This document shows positions 45,567-54,522 of a stretch of 64,000 bases of DNA, in pieces. The stretch's first letter is position 1. Each line of letters opens with the position of its first letter. Below the pieces are notes generated by a model. That model worked only from the letters and a program-made list of their open reading frames with translations. It was not told where the DNA came from and ran no database searches. The translations under genes and the position numbers were made by a program. The stretch is from NCBI RefSeq assembly GCF_000485795.1, contig NZ_AXZL01000063.1, positions 38,986-102,985 of the forward strand, read 5' to 3'. The DNA is from Shewanella decolorationis S12 (GTDB lineage: Bacteria > Pseudomonadota > Gammaproteobacteria > Enterobacterales > Shewanellaceae).

Positions 45567-46064
45567 ATGCAGAGCCAGCAGAAGGCCGAAAGCGATCTAT
45601 TACGTGTGTATGGTCGGCTCGTTAGCTTGACCTTGATCTTGGTTATTCTCGCGGTGATTGGCGTTAAATATTTTGCCACTATGCCACAACTTGCAGCCCG
45701 CAGTGTGGAGCTCGAACATACGCGCTTCTTAAATGTGTTGGCTATGGTGCGCTCCCAATGGTTATCCCTTGGCAAACCACAACAAATGCGACTAGATTGG
45801 GAAGTGTTTAATGAGCAAAACACTCATAATGAGCAGCAAACGCTGGTGATCATGAGCGCTCAGGGATGGCCGCAACCGACCGAACTTAGTGACCAAGGTT
45901 GCCAAGCCTTATGGTGGCAACTAATGGGGCAGGAGGTGGCAGATAACTCCTTAATTGGTAGCTATTTTCACAAGGATAATAGCTGCCGTTTTCGGTCACA
46001 AAATGGCGATAGTATCGGCTATCAACTAAATTCTGGCAGGGTCATTTTTTTGACGTCTTCCTAA
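45567..46064 (+). CDS. mshF: MSHA biogenesis protein MshF
   Basis: A 165-residue protein with one N-terminal membrane helix (about 15-35) and a soluble domain that recalls minor-pilin-like folds without a prepilin leader. Identification rests on position between mshG and mshB and on length; the family is poorly characterised. The start at 45567 follows a weak purine stretch (TAGGATC). Confidence 0.75.
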   Translation: MQSQQKAESDLLRVYGRLVSLTLILVILAVIGVKYFATMPQLAARSVELEHTRFLNVLAMVRSQWLSLGKPQQMRLDWEVFNEQNTHNEQQTLVIMSAQGWPQPTELSDQGCQALWWQLMGQEVADNSLIGSYFHKDNSCRFRSQNGDSIGYQLNSGRVIFLTSS

Positions 46065-46140
46065 AATATTGTTAAGTAACGGGCTTTTTTAAACTGATTT
46101 AGCTGTTAGAATGGACTTTCATCAAGATAGGGAGAGACTA

Positions 46141-46758
46141 ATGAAGACTAAGCAAAATGGTTTTTCATTGATTGAACTGGTCATAGTGATCGTAATTTTG
46201 GGGTTGCTTGCGGCAACAGCTATCCCACGTTTTTTAAATGTCACCGATGATGCTGAAGATGCCAGTGTGGACGGTGTGGCCGGTGGTTTATCCACAGCCG
46301 TAAGTTTTGTGCGTTCACAATGGGAAGTCGATGGTCGCCAAAATAGCAGTGTGATCTTAGATGGTACTTCTGTTTCACTCGACCCACGTTTTGGTTATCC
46401 AACGGGTACCTCTGGTACCGATGCAACGGCGATGACGGATGCGAGCTGTCAGCAGGTATTCAATACGGTATTACAAAGTGCGCCACGTAATGTGCTCTAT
46501 TCGCAAGATGCGCGAAATCAACGTTATACAGTACGTGTAATTGATGGTGCGGGTGGCAGTACTAATTCAATTGCGGGTACCGCCGTGAGTGGTTTGGATT
46601 TATGTGTTTATCATCAAGTGGCCTCACTGGTGTTAAACCAAAATACAGGTGTGCCAACTCCAGCACCAGATTTATCAACCACTGGCGCTAAAGGCGTGGT
46701 TTATAATCCGGGTACAGGAAAAGTATTAAGTTTCACTCAAACACCATTTACGCCTTAA
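46141..46758 (+). CDS. mshB: MSHA minor pilin MshB
   Basis: This 205-residue type IV prepilin has the leader MKTKQNG, cleaved after Gly7, before FSLIELVIVIVILG with the conserved Glu5 of the mature protein. The globular domain holds two Cys (in SCQQVF and LDLCVYH) that can form the C-terminal disulfide. The frame is open ten codons upstream, but GGGAGAG before 46141 and the leader fix the start. MshB is expected to be a minor or initiating subunit. Confidence 0.9.
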   Translation: MKTKQNGFSLIELVIVIVILGLLAATAIPRFLNVTDDAEDASVDGVAGGLSTAVSFVRSQWEVDGRQNSSVILDGTSVSLDPRFGYPTGTSGTDATAMTDASCQQVFNTVLQSAPRNVLYSQDARNQRYTVRVIDGAGGSTNSIAGTAVSGLDLCVYHQVASLVLNQNTGVPTPAPDLSTTGAKGVVYNPGTGKVLSFTQTPFTP

Positions 46759-46810
46759 TTATTCAGGCGTGAATTTTACGTATTTAGAATTGTTATTACA
46801 TAGGTAGTTA

Positions 46811-47320
46811 ATGATGAAAAGACAACAAGGTTTTACCTTAATTGAGTTAGTCGTAGTTATTATTATTTTAGGTATTCTTGCTGTCACAGCAGCACCTAAG
46901 TTTATTAATCTTCAATCAGATGCGCGTAAATCAACAGTTGAGGGTGTGAAAGCGGCCTTACAAGGTGCGAATACTTTGATTTATTCAAAGGCTGCTCTTG
47001 CAGGTAAAGAAAAAGCCGCTGCTCAGACTGTAACAATTGCAACTGGCGTTGATGTTACGACTGATTATGGATACCTCAACAGTGCTACTAGTTCTGCTGT
47101 TGTGAAAACTAACCTAGAAAATGCTTTGGATATGAAGTTTGATGCCTTAGCAACTGATACAGTTGGTACAGTGAATGACTTTGGTGTTGTGTATAAAAGT
47201 GCGACATCTTTCATTATTGTTCCTAAGGGAAAGAAAGATACGGATGCTTGCCGTTTAGAATATACACCTGCAACGAATACTAACTTGCCTGTTTATAAGG
47301 TTGTAGCTACAGCGTGTTAA
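46811..47320 (+). CDS. mshA: MSHA major pilin MshA
   Basis: A 169-residue prepilin: leader MMKRQQG, mature start [24 protein letters not shown], then an alpha-helical spine and a beta domain with Cys near residues 151 and 169 for the D-loop disulfide. It is visibly more AT-rich than the operon upstream, usual for highly expressed or variable pilin genes. An adjacent start codon at 46814 is possible. A close paralogue follows after 14 bp; which of the two is the major subunit is not known. Confidence 0.9.
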   Translation: MMKRQQGFTLIELVVVIIILGILAVTAAPKFINLQSDARKSTVEGVKAALQGANTLIYSKAALAGKEKAAAQTVTIATGVDVTTDYGYLNSATSSAVVKTNLENALDMKFDALATDTVGTVNDFGVVYKSATSFIIVPKGKKDTDACRLEYTPATNTNLPVYKVVATAC

Positions 47321-47334
47321 TGGAGTTTTAGAGA

Positions 47335-47847
47335 ATGAAAAAGCAAAGTGGTTTTACATTAATCGAATTAGTGGTTGTAATTATTATTTTAGGCATTTTG
47401 GCTGTTACTGCAGCACCTAAGTTTATTAATTTGCAAGGTGATGCGCGAGTGTCTGCGCTGAATGGTTTGAAGGCCTCGATCCAAGGAGCGAATACTTTAG
47501 TCTATTCAAAAGCAGCGCTTGCAGGGTTAGAGAAAGGAACAAACCAATCTGTTGTTTTAAGCGGAGATGCTACAGCTACGCCTAGTACTGCTGTATTAGT
47601 CACTACCGACTATGGTTATATGAGAGCTTCTCTAAATAACTTTAAAAATTCATTGGATATTACTATCAGCGAAGGTACAACACCGACTGGTGCTACAACT
47701 GATTGGGTCGTAGATACTACAACTACATCAGGTAAAGCTAAGTTCTGGCAGGCTGGTGCGCCAGCAACGTGTTTTATTGAATATACACCTGCTACAGCAA
47801 CAGCAGCTCCAACATTTACTGCAACACCAGCAGCTTCGGCTTGTTAA
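47335..47847 (+). CDS. second MshA-like pilin
   Basis: A 170-residue paralogue of the preceding pilin: leader MKKQSG then [25 protein letters not shown], near-identical through about residue 60, including [14 protein letters not shown], but divergent in the globular, surface-exposed half. A C-terminal cysteine pair is conserved ([10 protein letters not shown] and final SAC). It ends the pilus operon, and a strong terminator follows. Likely a gene duplication giving a second major or variant subunit. Confidence 0.9.
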   Translation: MKKQSGFTLIELVVVIIILGILAVTAAPKFINLQGDARVSALNGLKASIQGANTLVYSKAALAGLEKGTNQSVVLSGDATATPSTAVLVTTDYGYMRASLNNFKNSLDITISEGTTPTGATTDWVVDTTTTSGKAKFWQAGAPATCFIEYTPATATAAPTFTATPAASAC

Positions 47848-47861
47848 TTTTAGTTATACGT

Positions 47862-47889
47862 AAAGGCCTGCCTAGCAGGCCTTTTTTTT
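47862..47889 (+). terminator. terminator after the pilin genes
   Basis: AAAGGCCTGC (47862-47871) pairs with GCAGGCCTTT (47875-47884) around CTA, followed by a long T-run. It closes the msh transcript after the second pilin gene. Confidence 0.92.
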
Positions 47890-47992
47890 AGGCTAACAAT
47901 CTATTCGTTATTGGTTGTAATAAAATGAATTTACTCATTATTTCTTTTGTTTAGGTAAAATATTTGCCTTACGAATCAAGTTGGCAGAAACT

Positions 47993-48090
47993 GAACCTAG
48001 AACCTAGAACCTAGAACCTAGAACCTAGAACCTAGAACCTAGAACCTAGAACCTAGAACCTAGAACCTAGAACCTAGAACCTAGAACCTA
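47993..48090. repeat. 14 perfect tandem copies of GAACCTA
   Basis: A 98-bp heptanucleotide array, exactly 14 units with no variant, lies outside any reading frame. Such arrays mutate in copy number by slippage. It sits at the junction of the msh and prkB blocks. Confidence 0.95.
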
Positions 48091-48104
48091 TTTGGTTCAG
48101 CGAT

Positions 48105-48221
48105 GCTAACATACCTAAGGGAATCAACAGAGCAAGCATAGATGTGGAATTAACAGCAAGATGGGGTTGCTGACATACTCAAGGGAATCAACAGATCAAG
48201 ATGGGGGAATTAACTCCCAAG
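48105..48221. repeat. two diverged direct repeats of about 55 bp
   Basis: Copy A begins GCTAACATACCTAAGGGAAT at 48105, copy B begins GCTGACATACTCAAGGGAAT at 48169, 64 bp apart; both continue with CAACAGA.CAAG and GGAATTAAC. Within copy B, CATACTC (48174-48180) is complementary to GAGTATG (48211-48217), so it could fold. Confidence 0.7.
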
Positions 48222-48348
48222 AGTATGCCAACTATCGTTCTTTCGCCTGAAATCCCGATGCCAATAAGATTAACTTTAATGGCTTAAATCAAACTTAATC
48301 TATTGCTCAAAAAGGCTTTATTTAATTAAGACACATCTTAACTTTGTC

Positions 48349-49236
48349 TCAGTTCGCTTGTGGACTATTAAGCTGCTGGCGTTTTTCCATTAAATCTTTA
48401 ATCAGTGGTGTGAGGATCAGCTCCATGGCGAGTGACATTTTGCCGCCCGGCACCACTAAGGTGTTGACCCGTGACATAAAGGAGCCTTGGATCATGCTTA
48501 AATAATAGGGGAAGTCGACATTGTTGATGCCGCGAAAACGGATCACCACAAAGCTTTCATCTAGGCTTGGAATATCCTTGGCGCTGAAGGGGTTAGAGGT
48601 ATCTACCGTCGGCACCCGTTGGAAGTTGATATGGGTACGGGAAAACTGCGGTGTCATATGCTTAATGTAATCGTCCATGCTGCGCACAATCGAGCCCATG
48701 ACTTTTTCGCGGCTATGACCTCGCTCCGAGGTGTCACGAATGATCTTTTGGATCCACTCTAAGTTAACGATAGGCACCATGCCGATCAGCAAATCCACAT
48801 GCTGGGCCACGTTGGCATCGCCCGTGACTACGCCACCATGTAAGCCTTCGTAATACAACATATCGGTGTTTTCAGGCAGCGGACGCCATTGAGTGAAGGT
48901 GCCCGGCATTTGGTTAAAGGGCACTGCCTCATCGAAGGTATGCAAATAGCTGCGGGTTTCACCTTGGCCCGTGGCGCCGTAATCGCGAAAGCATTGCTCT
49001 AGGCGGGCAAAGTTATTGGCCTCGGGGCCAAAGTAACTCAGATTGCGATTCTCGGCCTGGGATTTGCGGATCATCACTTCCATCTCTGCACGGGTAAAGT
49101 GATGAAAACTATCGCCTTCTACAAAGGCAGCGTTGATCCCGAGTTGGCGAAAGATATGACTAAAGGCGGTAGTAGTTGTGGTGGTTCCTGCGCCGGATGA
49201 GCCTGTAACTGCAATAATCGGATGTTTTGCTGACAT
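48349..49236 (-). CDS. prkB: PrkB, phosphoribulokinase-like P-loop kinase
   Basis: The 295-residue protein matches the PrkB family: P-loop GSSGAGTTTTT at about 12-22, acceptor region EGDSFHHF, and LYYEGLHGG. Despite the similarity to phosphoribulokinase there is no Calvin cycle context here, and the real substrate is unknown. Gene order yheT-yheU-prkB is the same as in E. coli, where yhfA and crp follow; here they are absent and the MSHA locus lies there instead. Confidence 0.9.
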   Translation of the reverse strand: MSAKHPIIAVTGSSGAGTTTTTTAFSHIFRQLGINAAFVEGDSFHHFTRAEMEVMIRKSQAENRNLSYFGPEANNFARLEQCFRDYGATGQGETRSYLHTFDEAVPFNQMPGTFTQWRPLPENTDMLYYEGLHGGVVTGDANVAQHVDLLIGMVPIVNLEWIQKIIRDTSERGHSREKVMGSIVRSMDDYIKHMTPQFSRTHINFQRVPTVDTSNPFSAKDIPSLDESFVVIRFRGINNVDFPYYLSMIQGSFMSRVNTLVVPGGKMSLAMELILTPLIKDLMEKRQQLNSPQAN

Positions 49237-49324
49237 TTTTTCTACCTAGCTAGGAACCTAAAGAGCCGCTCATTGGGAGCGATAAACCGTATAAGCTATT
49301 TATACGGCACAGGGATACTGGTGG

Positions 49325-49570
49325 TCAATCTTGCCGTTTTGCCACTTGGTCGGCGTGGCGAATGGCAAAGGATTCATCGTCCTCGCTGTATTCCAAGACG
49401 AGTTTGCCTTGTTTAAGTGCTTGTTGGCATTGCACTATTGCCGCTGATAGTTCTTGCTCATCTAGGCTAGTAAAACTACCATCCTCCACTTGGCCTAACA
49501 GATATTCGCGGATCAAATTAGTTAAGGTCTCTTTGGGAAGCTGGAGTAAAGCATCGTAGGGAATAAGCAT
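49325..49570 (-). CDS. yheU: YheU family protein
   Basis: An 81-residue protein starting MLIPYDALLQLPKETL and containing LDEQELSAAIVQCQQALKQGKLV, which matches the YheU family (72 residues in E. coli). No known activity. It lies 9 bp after yheT and upstream of prkB, conserved order. Confidence 0.88.
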   Translation of the reverse strand: MLIPYDALLQLPKETLTNLIREYLLGQVEDGSFTSLDEQELSAAIVQCQQALKQGKLVLEYSEDDESFAIRHADQVAKRQD

Positions 49571-49579
49571 TCGGGTTCC

Positions 49580-50563
49580 TTAAGGTGCCGATGAAGCATC
49601 ATTGGCGAGTAAAAAGTCTAAAATGCGCCGCTCTAGATAATAGCGCGGCTTCCAAGGTGTGCCGCCCTCAATAAAACCGACGTGGCCGCCATGGGCGTGT
49701 AACTCATATTCCACATGCTCGGAAAGCTGACTGGGATGTGGGATAACAGCATCCGTCATAAAGGGATCGTCCTTGGCGTGCAAGATCAGCGTTGGCTTAG
49801 TGATGCACTTGATAAAGGGGAGGCCGCTGGCGCGGGCGTAGTAATCTTCAACGCCCAAAAATCCATGGAGTGGTGCGGTGACTTTATCGTCAAAGTCATA
49901 AAAAGTATTGAGATTAGCAACTTGCATAGGGCTCAATGCCATCACGCCTGCAAGATCGGGGTCAGCAAGCTTTTGATTGACCTTATGTTGTAACTGTTTG
50001 ATTAAATGGCTTTGATAAACCTTGGAAAAACCATTTTCTAAGCGTTTGGCACAGGCCGATAATTGCAGCGGCGCCGACACGACTACGGCTCGACTCAACA
50101 GGCTATGCTCTTGATATTCGCCTTGATATTTAGTCAGTACATTGCCGCCTAAGCTGTAACCCACGGCTAATAAAGGTGACTGCGGATAGGTTTGTTGCAG
50201 CAGGCTTAGGCTAAACTGCAGGTCGTCGGTATCGCCACTGTGATAACTGCGGGCGAGGCGATTGGCTTCCCCTGAACAGCTTCTATGGTGGTGCACCACA
50301 GCGGCTAACTCTTGTTCTTTACAGGCTTGCAGAATGCGTCTGGCGTAATGGGACTGGGCACTGCCTTCTAATCCATGAATGATGACCACAATGGGTTTAC
50401 CGATTTCTGGCCTTGTTAGCCAATCTAAATCGATAAAATCGCCATCGGGAAGCTCGAGTCGCTGCCGTTCGAGAACAGGTTGGGCCACTTTAGTGAAAAC
50501 GGGCAGAATAGTTTGTACATGGGGACTTTTGGCCCACCAAGGCGGATTAAAAACGTTTGGCAT
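49580..50563 (-). CDS. yheT: YheT-type alpha/beta hydrolase
   Basis: This 327-residue hydrolase of the YheT/ABHD family opens with FNPPWWAKSPHVQTILPVF, has the oxyanion region VVIIHGLEGSAQSHYA, the nucleophile elbow GYSLGG (Ser near residue 142), an acid in HAKDDPFM and the terminal catalytic His in HGGHVGFIEG. It is a putative esterase with unknown substrate. First gene of yheT-yheU-prkB. Confidence 0.9.
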   Translation of the reverse strand: MPNVFNPPWWAKSPHVQTILPVFTKVAQPVLERQRLELPDGDFIDLDWLTRPEIGKPIVVIIHGLEGSAQSHYARRILQACKEQELAAVVHHHRSCSGEANRLARSYHSGDTDDLQFSLSLLQQTYPQSPLLAVGYSLGGNVLTKYQGEYQEHSLLSRAVVVSAPLQLSACAKRLENGFSKVYQSHLIKQLQHKVNQKLADPDLAGVMALSPMQVANLNTFYDFDDKVTAPLHGFLGVEDYYARASGLPFIKCITKPTLILHAKDDPFMTDAVIPHPSQLSEHVEYELHAHGGHVGFIEGGTPWKPRYYLERRILDFLLANDASSAP

Positions 50564-50674
50564 GGGATCTTATCTTGATATCAACTATTGCTGAAAATTA
50601 AAACGTGTGTTTAATTTAGATTCGCGGTCATTGTAGCACAATAATTTAACACTAAGCGTCTTGGGGAGACATCG

Positions 50675-51181
50675 ATGAATAGACGAACCTTTTTACTGGG
50701 CGCGTTTGCCGGTACGGCAGCGATTGCCTTGGGGGTGAATCTTTACTCTCCCGAATTCAGCCTGCCCGATGAAGGCGAAGATAAAGACTATCGTTTGTTA
50801 TTCGGTGTGCTGCTACCAGTGATGCTTGATGGCGCCTTACCCGATGTGGCATCCCATAAACAGGCGGCACAAAATCGCACCTTAGATGCCATTAAGCACT
50901 CGATTGATGTACTGCCCGACGAGCAGCAGGCAGAGCTGTTCGAGCTGCTGGATATGCTGGAAAATCGTCTCGGCTTACTGCTGCTAACCTCGAGTATGAC
51001 GCCACTGTTGATGCGTTCACCGGGCGAATTAACCCAAATGCTGGAGACTTGGCGCCACAGTTACTTTTCGTTATTACAAACGGCTTATTTAGGCCTGCGA
51101 GAATTAGTGATGGCCAGCTATTACGCCTGTCCCGAGCATTGGAGCCGACTCCACTATGCCAAGCCTGAATTGTTTAAATAG
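50675..51181 (+). CDS. gluconate 2-dehydrogenase subunit 3-like Tat protein
   Basis: This 168-residue protein starts with a twin-arginine signal (MNRRTFLLGAFAGTAAIAL), then a helical domain of the gluconate-2-dehydrogenase subunit 3 family (LLFGVLLPVMLDGALP). In that family the small subunit is exported by Tat and carries the FAD subunit with it. GGGGAG lies upstream of the ATG. The flavin subunit follows 46 bp downstream and lacks its own signal, which fits the hitchhiker model. Confidence 0.85.
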   Translation: MNRRTFLLGAFAGTAAIALGVNLYSPEFSLPDEGEDKDYRLLFGVLLPVMLDGALPDVASHKQAAQNRTLDAIKHSIDVLPDEQQAELFELLDMLENRLGLLLLTSSMTPLLMRSPGELTQMLETWRHSYFSLLQTAYLGLRELVMASYYACPEHWSRLHYAKPELFK

Positions 51182-51227
51182 GCTGAATTTCTAATAATAA
51201 CAATAGTATGAAGATGGAGTATTCCAA

Positions 51228-52823
51228 GTGGCAATCATAGATCCCATAGTGACAGGCTTAAATTCCGGTTGGTTACATACCGATGCCAGTCAATTGCAAG
51301 AGAACCAGCAATTTGAAGCCGATGTGGTGATTGTGGGTACGGGCGCTGGCGGCGGTGTGGCGGCGGAGATCCTCACTCAAGCAGGGCTCAGTGTGATCAT
51401 GATTGAAGCGGGGCCGCTTAAATCCTCCAGCGATTTTAATATGGAGGAGCGAGTCGCTTACCCTAATTTGTATCAACAGGCTGCGGCGATGAAAACCGCC
51501 GATAAGGCGATTGGTATTTTCCAAGGTCGCGCCGTGGGGGGCTCGACCACCATCAATTGGACCACTTCCATCCGAACGCCAAAGGAAGCCTTAGCCTTTT
51601 GGGCGCAGCATAAATCCGTTGCGGGGCTTGACTCCGAAGCCCTCGCGCCTTGGTTCGAGCAGATGGAGCAGCGGCTCAATATTCACGAATGGAATTATGA
51701 GCCTAACCGCAATAACGGCGCGCTTAAGCAAGGCTGTATCAATCTAGGTTGGGAATATACCGTCATCAAGCGCAATGTGGCGGGCTGTTGGAATACTGGC
51801 TATTGCGGTATGGGCTGCCCAGTTAATGCCAAGCAGTCGATGTTAGTCACGACAATTCCGAGCGCATTAGAGAAGGGCGCACAGCTGATTAGTCGTGCTA
51901 AAGTCGTTAAGATTGAACACCATAATGGCCAGGTCTTTGCCCTCAAGGCGCAGGCGCTCGATGTTAATTTACGGCCGACCTCGGTTGAGCTGCTGTTTAA
52001 AGCTAAGCACTATATTTTAAGCGCTGGCGCTATTCACACGCCGACTCTAATGATGCGCTCCGAGGTGCCCGATCCCTATCAGCTGTTGGGTAAACGTACC
52101 TTTTTACATCCCACAGTGCTCTCGGGCGGCGTATTTGCCGATACGATAAATGCCCACAGCGGTGCGCCGCAATCTATCTATTCCGATGAATTTGTTTGGA
52201 AAAACGGCGCCGATGGCGAGTTAGGCTACAAGCTTGAGGTGCCGCCGGTGCATCCGATTTTGATTGCCTCTAAGACCATAGGTTATGGCATAAGCCATGC
52301 TGAGCTGATGGCACAGTTTAATCAGCTACAGGTCACCATTGCCTTGGTTCGTGACGGTTATCATCCCGATAGCCAAGGTGGGCAAGTGCATTTAACCCCT
52401 ACGGGCTTTACATTAGATTATCCCCTCACCGAGGCTTTTTGGCGGTCGGCGCGGCGAGCCTATGCCAGCATGGCCGAATTGCAATTTTCGGCAGGGGCAT
52501 TAAAAGTGCTACCCATCAGCGATGGTATGCCGTATCTGTCGTCATGGAAGGAGGCAAAAGAGAGCATAGCCCAAATGGATTTAGCGCCGCTAAAGACGGT
52601 GGTGGCCTCGGCTCACGTGATGGGCGGTTGTCCCTTTGGTGAGGATGAAAAGCTCTCTATGGTCAATAGCTATGGTCAGTCGCATTATCTGGATAATCTG
52701 TCGGTGATGGACGGCTCTATCTTCCCGACCAGTCTTGGGGCCAATCCGCAGCTGTCGATTTATGGCATTACCGCGCGCAATGCCACCGCGCTGGCGCAAA
52801 AGCTGACCGATGGTAAAGGCTGA
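51228..52823 (+). CDS. GMC-family FAD-dependent oxidoreductase
   Basis: A 531-residue glucose-methanol-choline family dehydrogenase. The FAD site DVVIVGTGAGGGVAAEIL is at about 29-46, GRAVGGSTTINW at about 99-110, a Cys-rich stretch GCWNTGYCGMGCPVNAKQ around 185, and the C-terminal catalytic region SAHVMGGCPFG plus NPQLSIYG with His/Asn positions. The start is GTG with GGAG nine bases upstream. It probably oxidises a sugar or alcohol in the periplasm together with the Tat subunit. A cytochrome subunit, present in related operons, is not here. Confidence 0.87.
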   Translation: MAIIDPIVTGLNSGWLHTDASQLQENQQFEADVVIVGTGAGGGVAAEILTQAGLSVIMIEAGPLKSSSDFNMEERVAYPNLYQQAAAMKTADKAIGIFQGRAVGGSTTINWTTSIRTPKEALAFWAQHKSVAGLDSEALAPWFEQMEQRLNIHEWNYEPNRNNGALKQGCINLGWEYTVIKRNVAGCWNTGYCGMGCPVNAKQSMLVTTIPSALEKGAQLISRAKVVKIEHHNGQVFALKAQALDVNLRPTSVELLFKAKHYILSAGAIHTPTLMMRSEVPDPYQLLGKRTFLHPTVLSGGVFADTINAHSGAPQSIYSDEFVWKNGADGELGYKLEVPPVHPILIASKTIGYGISHAELMAQFNQLQVTIALVRDGYHPDSQGGQVHLTPTGFTLDYPLTEAFWRSARRAYASMAELQFSAGALKVLPISDGMPYLSSWKEAKESIAQMDLAPLKTVVASAHVMGGCPFGEDEKLSMVNSYGQSHYLDNLSVMDGSIFPTSLGANPQLSIYGITARNATALAQKLTDGKG

Positions 52824-52910
52824 TATTTCCTCGGCATGGGGTGGCATATTGCAGCATAAGTCTGTCGCAACGACTTATGCGGTATAAACCCAATGAGTCG
52901 TCTACTCGCG

Positions 52911-53570
52911 TTACATGGCGCTAATGGGTAAATGGCCTGTTTTTACTAAGATAATGGTTTCCTCTTCAACAAAAGGAAAATGGCCGCTCATATGAGGGCT
53001 GCGTATCCAAGTGTGGCGTGGATATTCGCCAAACTCATCTTGAAACTTGCCGGATAAAACTAAGATTTCCTCACCACCAAAATGCCGATGTGGCTGAAAT
53101 CTCTCACCTTTAGGCCATTTTACTAGCGCGGTATGTTGATGCTCGAACTCGTGTAGAGGCATGACTTGTAAGCCGCCAATACCCGGTAACCATGGGGTTT
53201 GTTGAGTATTTATCCTTAAATGTTCGAGATCCCGCGGATCGAATTGGTTAAGTTTTACGAAAATCACGCAACCTGTTTGGCTAAAAGGGGCATGTTGGCT
53301 CCCTGGTGGATGGCGAAGATAAGTACCCGCGGGATAATCACCGTTTTCATCGGAAAATACGCCCTCAAGCACAAAGATTTCTTCGCCCAATGGATGCTTA
53401 TGAGTCGCAAACTGCGAGCCTGCTTCATATTTCACTATGCTGGTGGTGTGCCCTGACTCCTTAGCCTCCCGTTCCAGTGGTTTACGCCACACCCCTTGAG
53501 CCGGGCTTGGCAACCAAGGTTGTGGCTGCGTATGGATAACGATACGCTGGTTAAAGTTCATATTAAGCAT
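52911..53570 (-). CDS. double-cupin ChrR-like protein
   Basis: A 219-residue protein made of two repeated cupin domains of the ChrR type: residues about 45-110 (FATHKHPLGEEIFVLEGVFSDENG) and 148-215 (FQPHRHFGGEEILVLSGKFQDEFG). Each has His-X-His and Glu metal ligands. ChrR proteins include an anti-sigma module before the cupin, but this one lacks it, so it is more likely a metal-dependent dioxygenase or acetylacetone-cleaving type enzyme. Lies 67 bp from the SDR gene on the same strand; probably one operon. Confidence 0.8.
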   Translation of the reverse strand: MLNMNFNQRIVIHTQPQPWLPSPAQGVWRKPLEREAKESGHTTSIVKYEAGSQFATHKHPLGEEIFVLEGVFSDENGDYPAGTYLRHPPGSQHAPFSQTGCVIFVKLNQFDPRDLEHLRINTQQTPWLPGIGGLQVMPLHEFEHQHTALVKWPKGERFQPHRHFGGEEILVLSGKFQDEFGEYPRHTWIRSPHMSGHFPFVEEETIILVKTGHLPISAM

Positions 53571-53637
53571 AGTGTTAGACCTGATTTAATCTTATGAAAT
53601 GATTTATGTGTTGCTCGCAGTGCATTAACTCGCGAAT

Positions 53638-54420
53638 TTAGTTACGTCCTGCCATCACACCACCATCAATATCCCAAATTGCGCCAGTTACCCAACTCGC
53701 ATCATCGGATAACAAAAAGCATACGCTATTTGCCACATCGGCAGGGGTGCCGACTCGTCCAATTGGATGAAAAGCATCAAAGCTTGCAAGCACTTGGTCT
53801 CGCTCTTCCTTTGGAATAAAGGCGTTATAGATTGGCGTATTCACCACCGCGGGTGAAACCGCATTAACGCGAATATGCTTGTCCGCCAGTTCCATCGCTA
53901 AGTGTTGGGTTAATGCGTGTAACCCGGCTTTTGCCATTGAATATGCCGACGAAGGCGTGGCTTTAACCGCTTGTTTTGCCCACATAGAACCTATGTTCAC
54001 TATACTACCACCGCCCGTATCGATCATCTTGAGGGTGACAGCCTGCGTGATGGTAAATAGCGCTTTATTTAACCCCATATACAGTTCGTAATCCGCTTCA
54101 GTGTGGTCAATAAAGGATTTAGGATTGAAATAACCCGCCGCATTGACGAGATAGCCGACCTTATGCTCAAGTTGGTTAATGTGTGTAATGAGTCGATTAA
54201 GATCCGCAGCTTGGTAAAGGTTGGCTTGAAAACCTTCAATCTGTAATTCAGGCGTTGCACATGCCTGTTTAAGTGCCGAGACGGCGGCGGTGAGTTTTTC
54301 TTGCTGATTACCCACTATAAGCACTGATACGCCTTGCTTGGCCAGTTGTTTTGCGGTTTCAAAACCGATGCCGCTGCTACCACCGATAATAATGGCGATA
54401 TTTGAGGTATTAAATTGCAT
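53638..54420 (-). CDS. short-chain dehydrogenase/reductase
   Basis: A 260-residue [14 protein letters not shown] at about 13-23, the VNAAGYF strand region (NAAG replacing NNAG), catalytic YSMAK at about 160-164, and the C-terminal DIDGG block ([21 protein letters not shown]) of classical SDRs. Divergent from an HxlR regulator gene (about 100 bp between), which probably controls it, and upstream of the cupin gene. Substrate unknown. Confidence 0.87.
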   Translation of the reverse strand: MQFNTSNIAIIIGGSSGIGFETAKQLAKQGVSVLIVGNQQEKLTAAVSALKQACATPELQIEGFQANLYQAADLNRLITHINQLEHKVGYLVNAAGYFNPKSFIDHTEADYELYMGLNKALFTITQAVTLKMIDTGGGSIVNIGSMWAKQAVKATPSSAYSMAKAGLHALTQHLAMELADKHIRVNAVSPAVVNTPIYNAFIPKEERDQVLASFDAFHPIGRVGTPADVANSVCFLLSDDASWVTGAIWDIDGGVMAGRN

Positions 54421-54522
54421 TTGCTACTCCTAAGTATTATCAAGGTGGTAATCTTAGGGATTCAATAACTATATGAACAGTAAGTACAAATTGGTTAGGC
54501 AGGTACTTTTTGGTACATCTTT

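Larger units (their letters stand above)
47848..48348. other. repeat-rich intergenic region between mshA paralogue and prkB
   Basis: These 501 bases contain no gene. In order they hold the pilin terminator (47862-47889), a 14-copy heptamer array (47993-48090) flanked by the 7-bp inverted pair CTGAACC (47991-47997) / GGTTCAG (48094-48100), and a diverged direct repeat (48105-48221). The place is where mshC would be expected on one side and yhfA-crp on the other. Confidence 0.6.

Noticed and set aside
47993..48090. Possible CRISPR array
   Set aside because: Units are 7 bp with no spacers; it is a simple tandem repeat, and there are no cas genes in the window.
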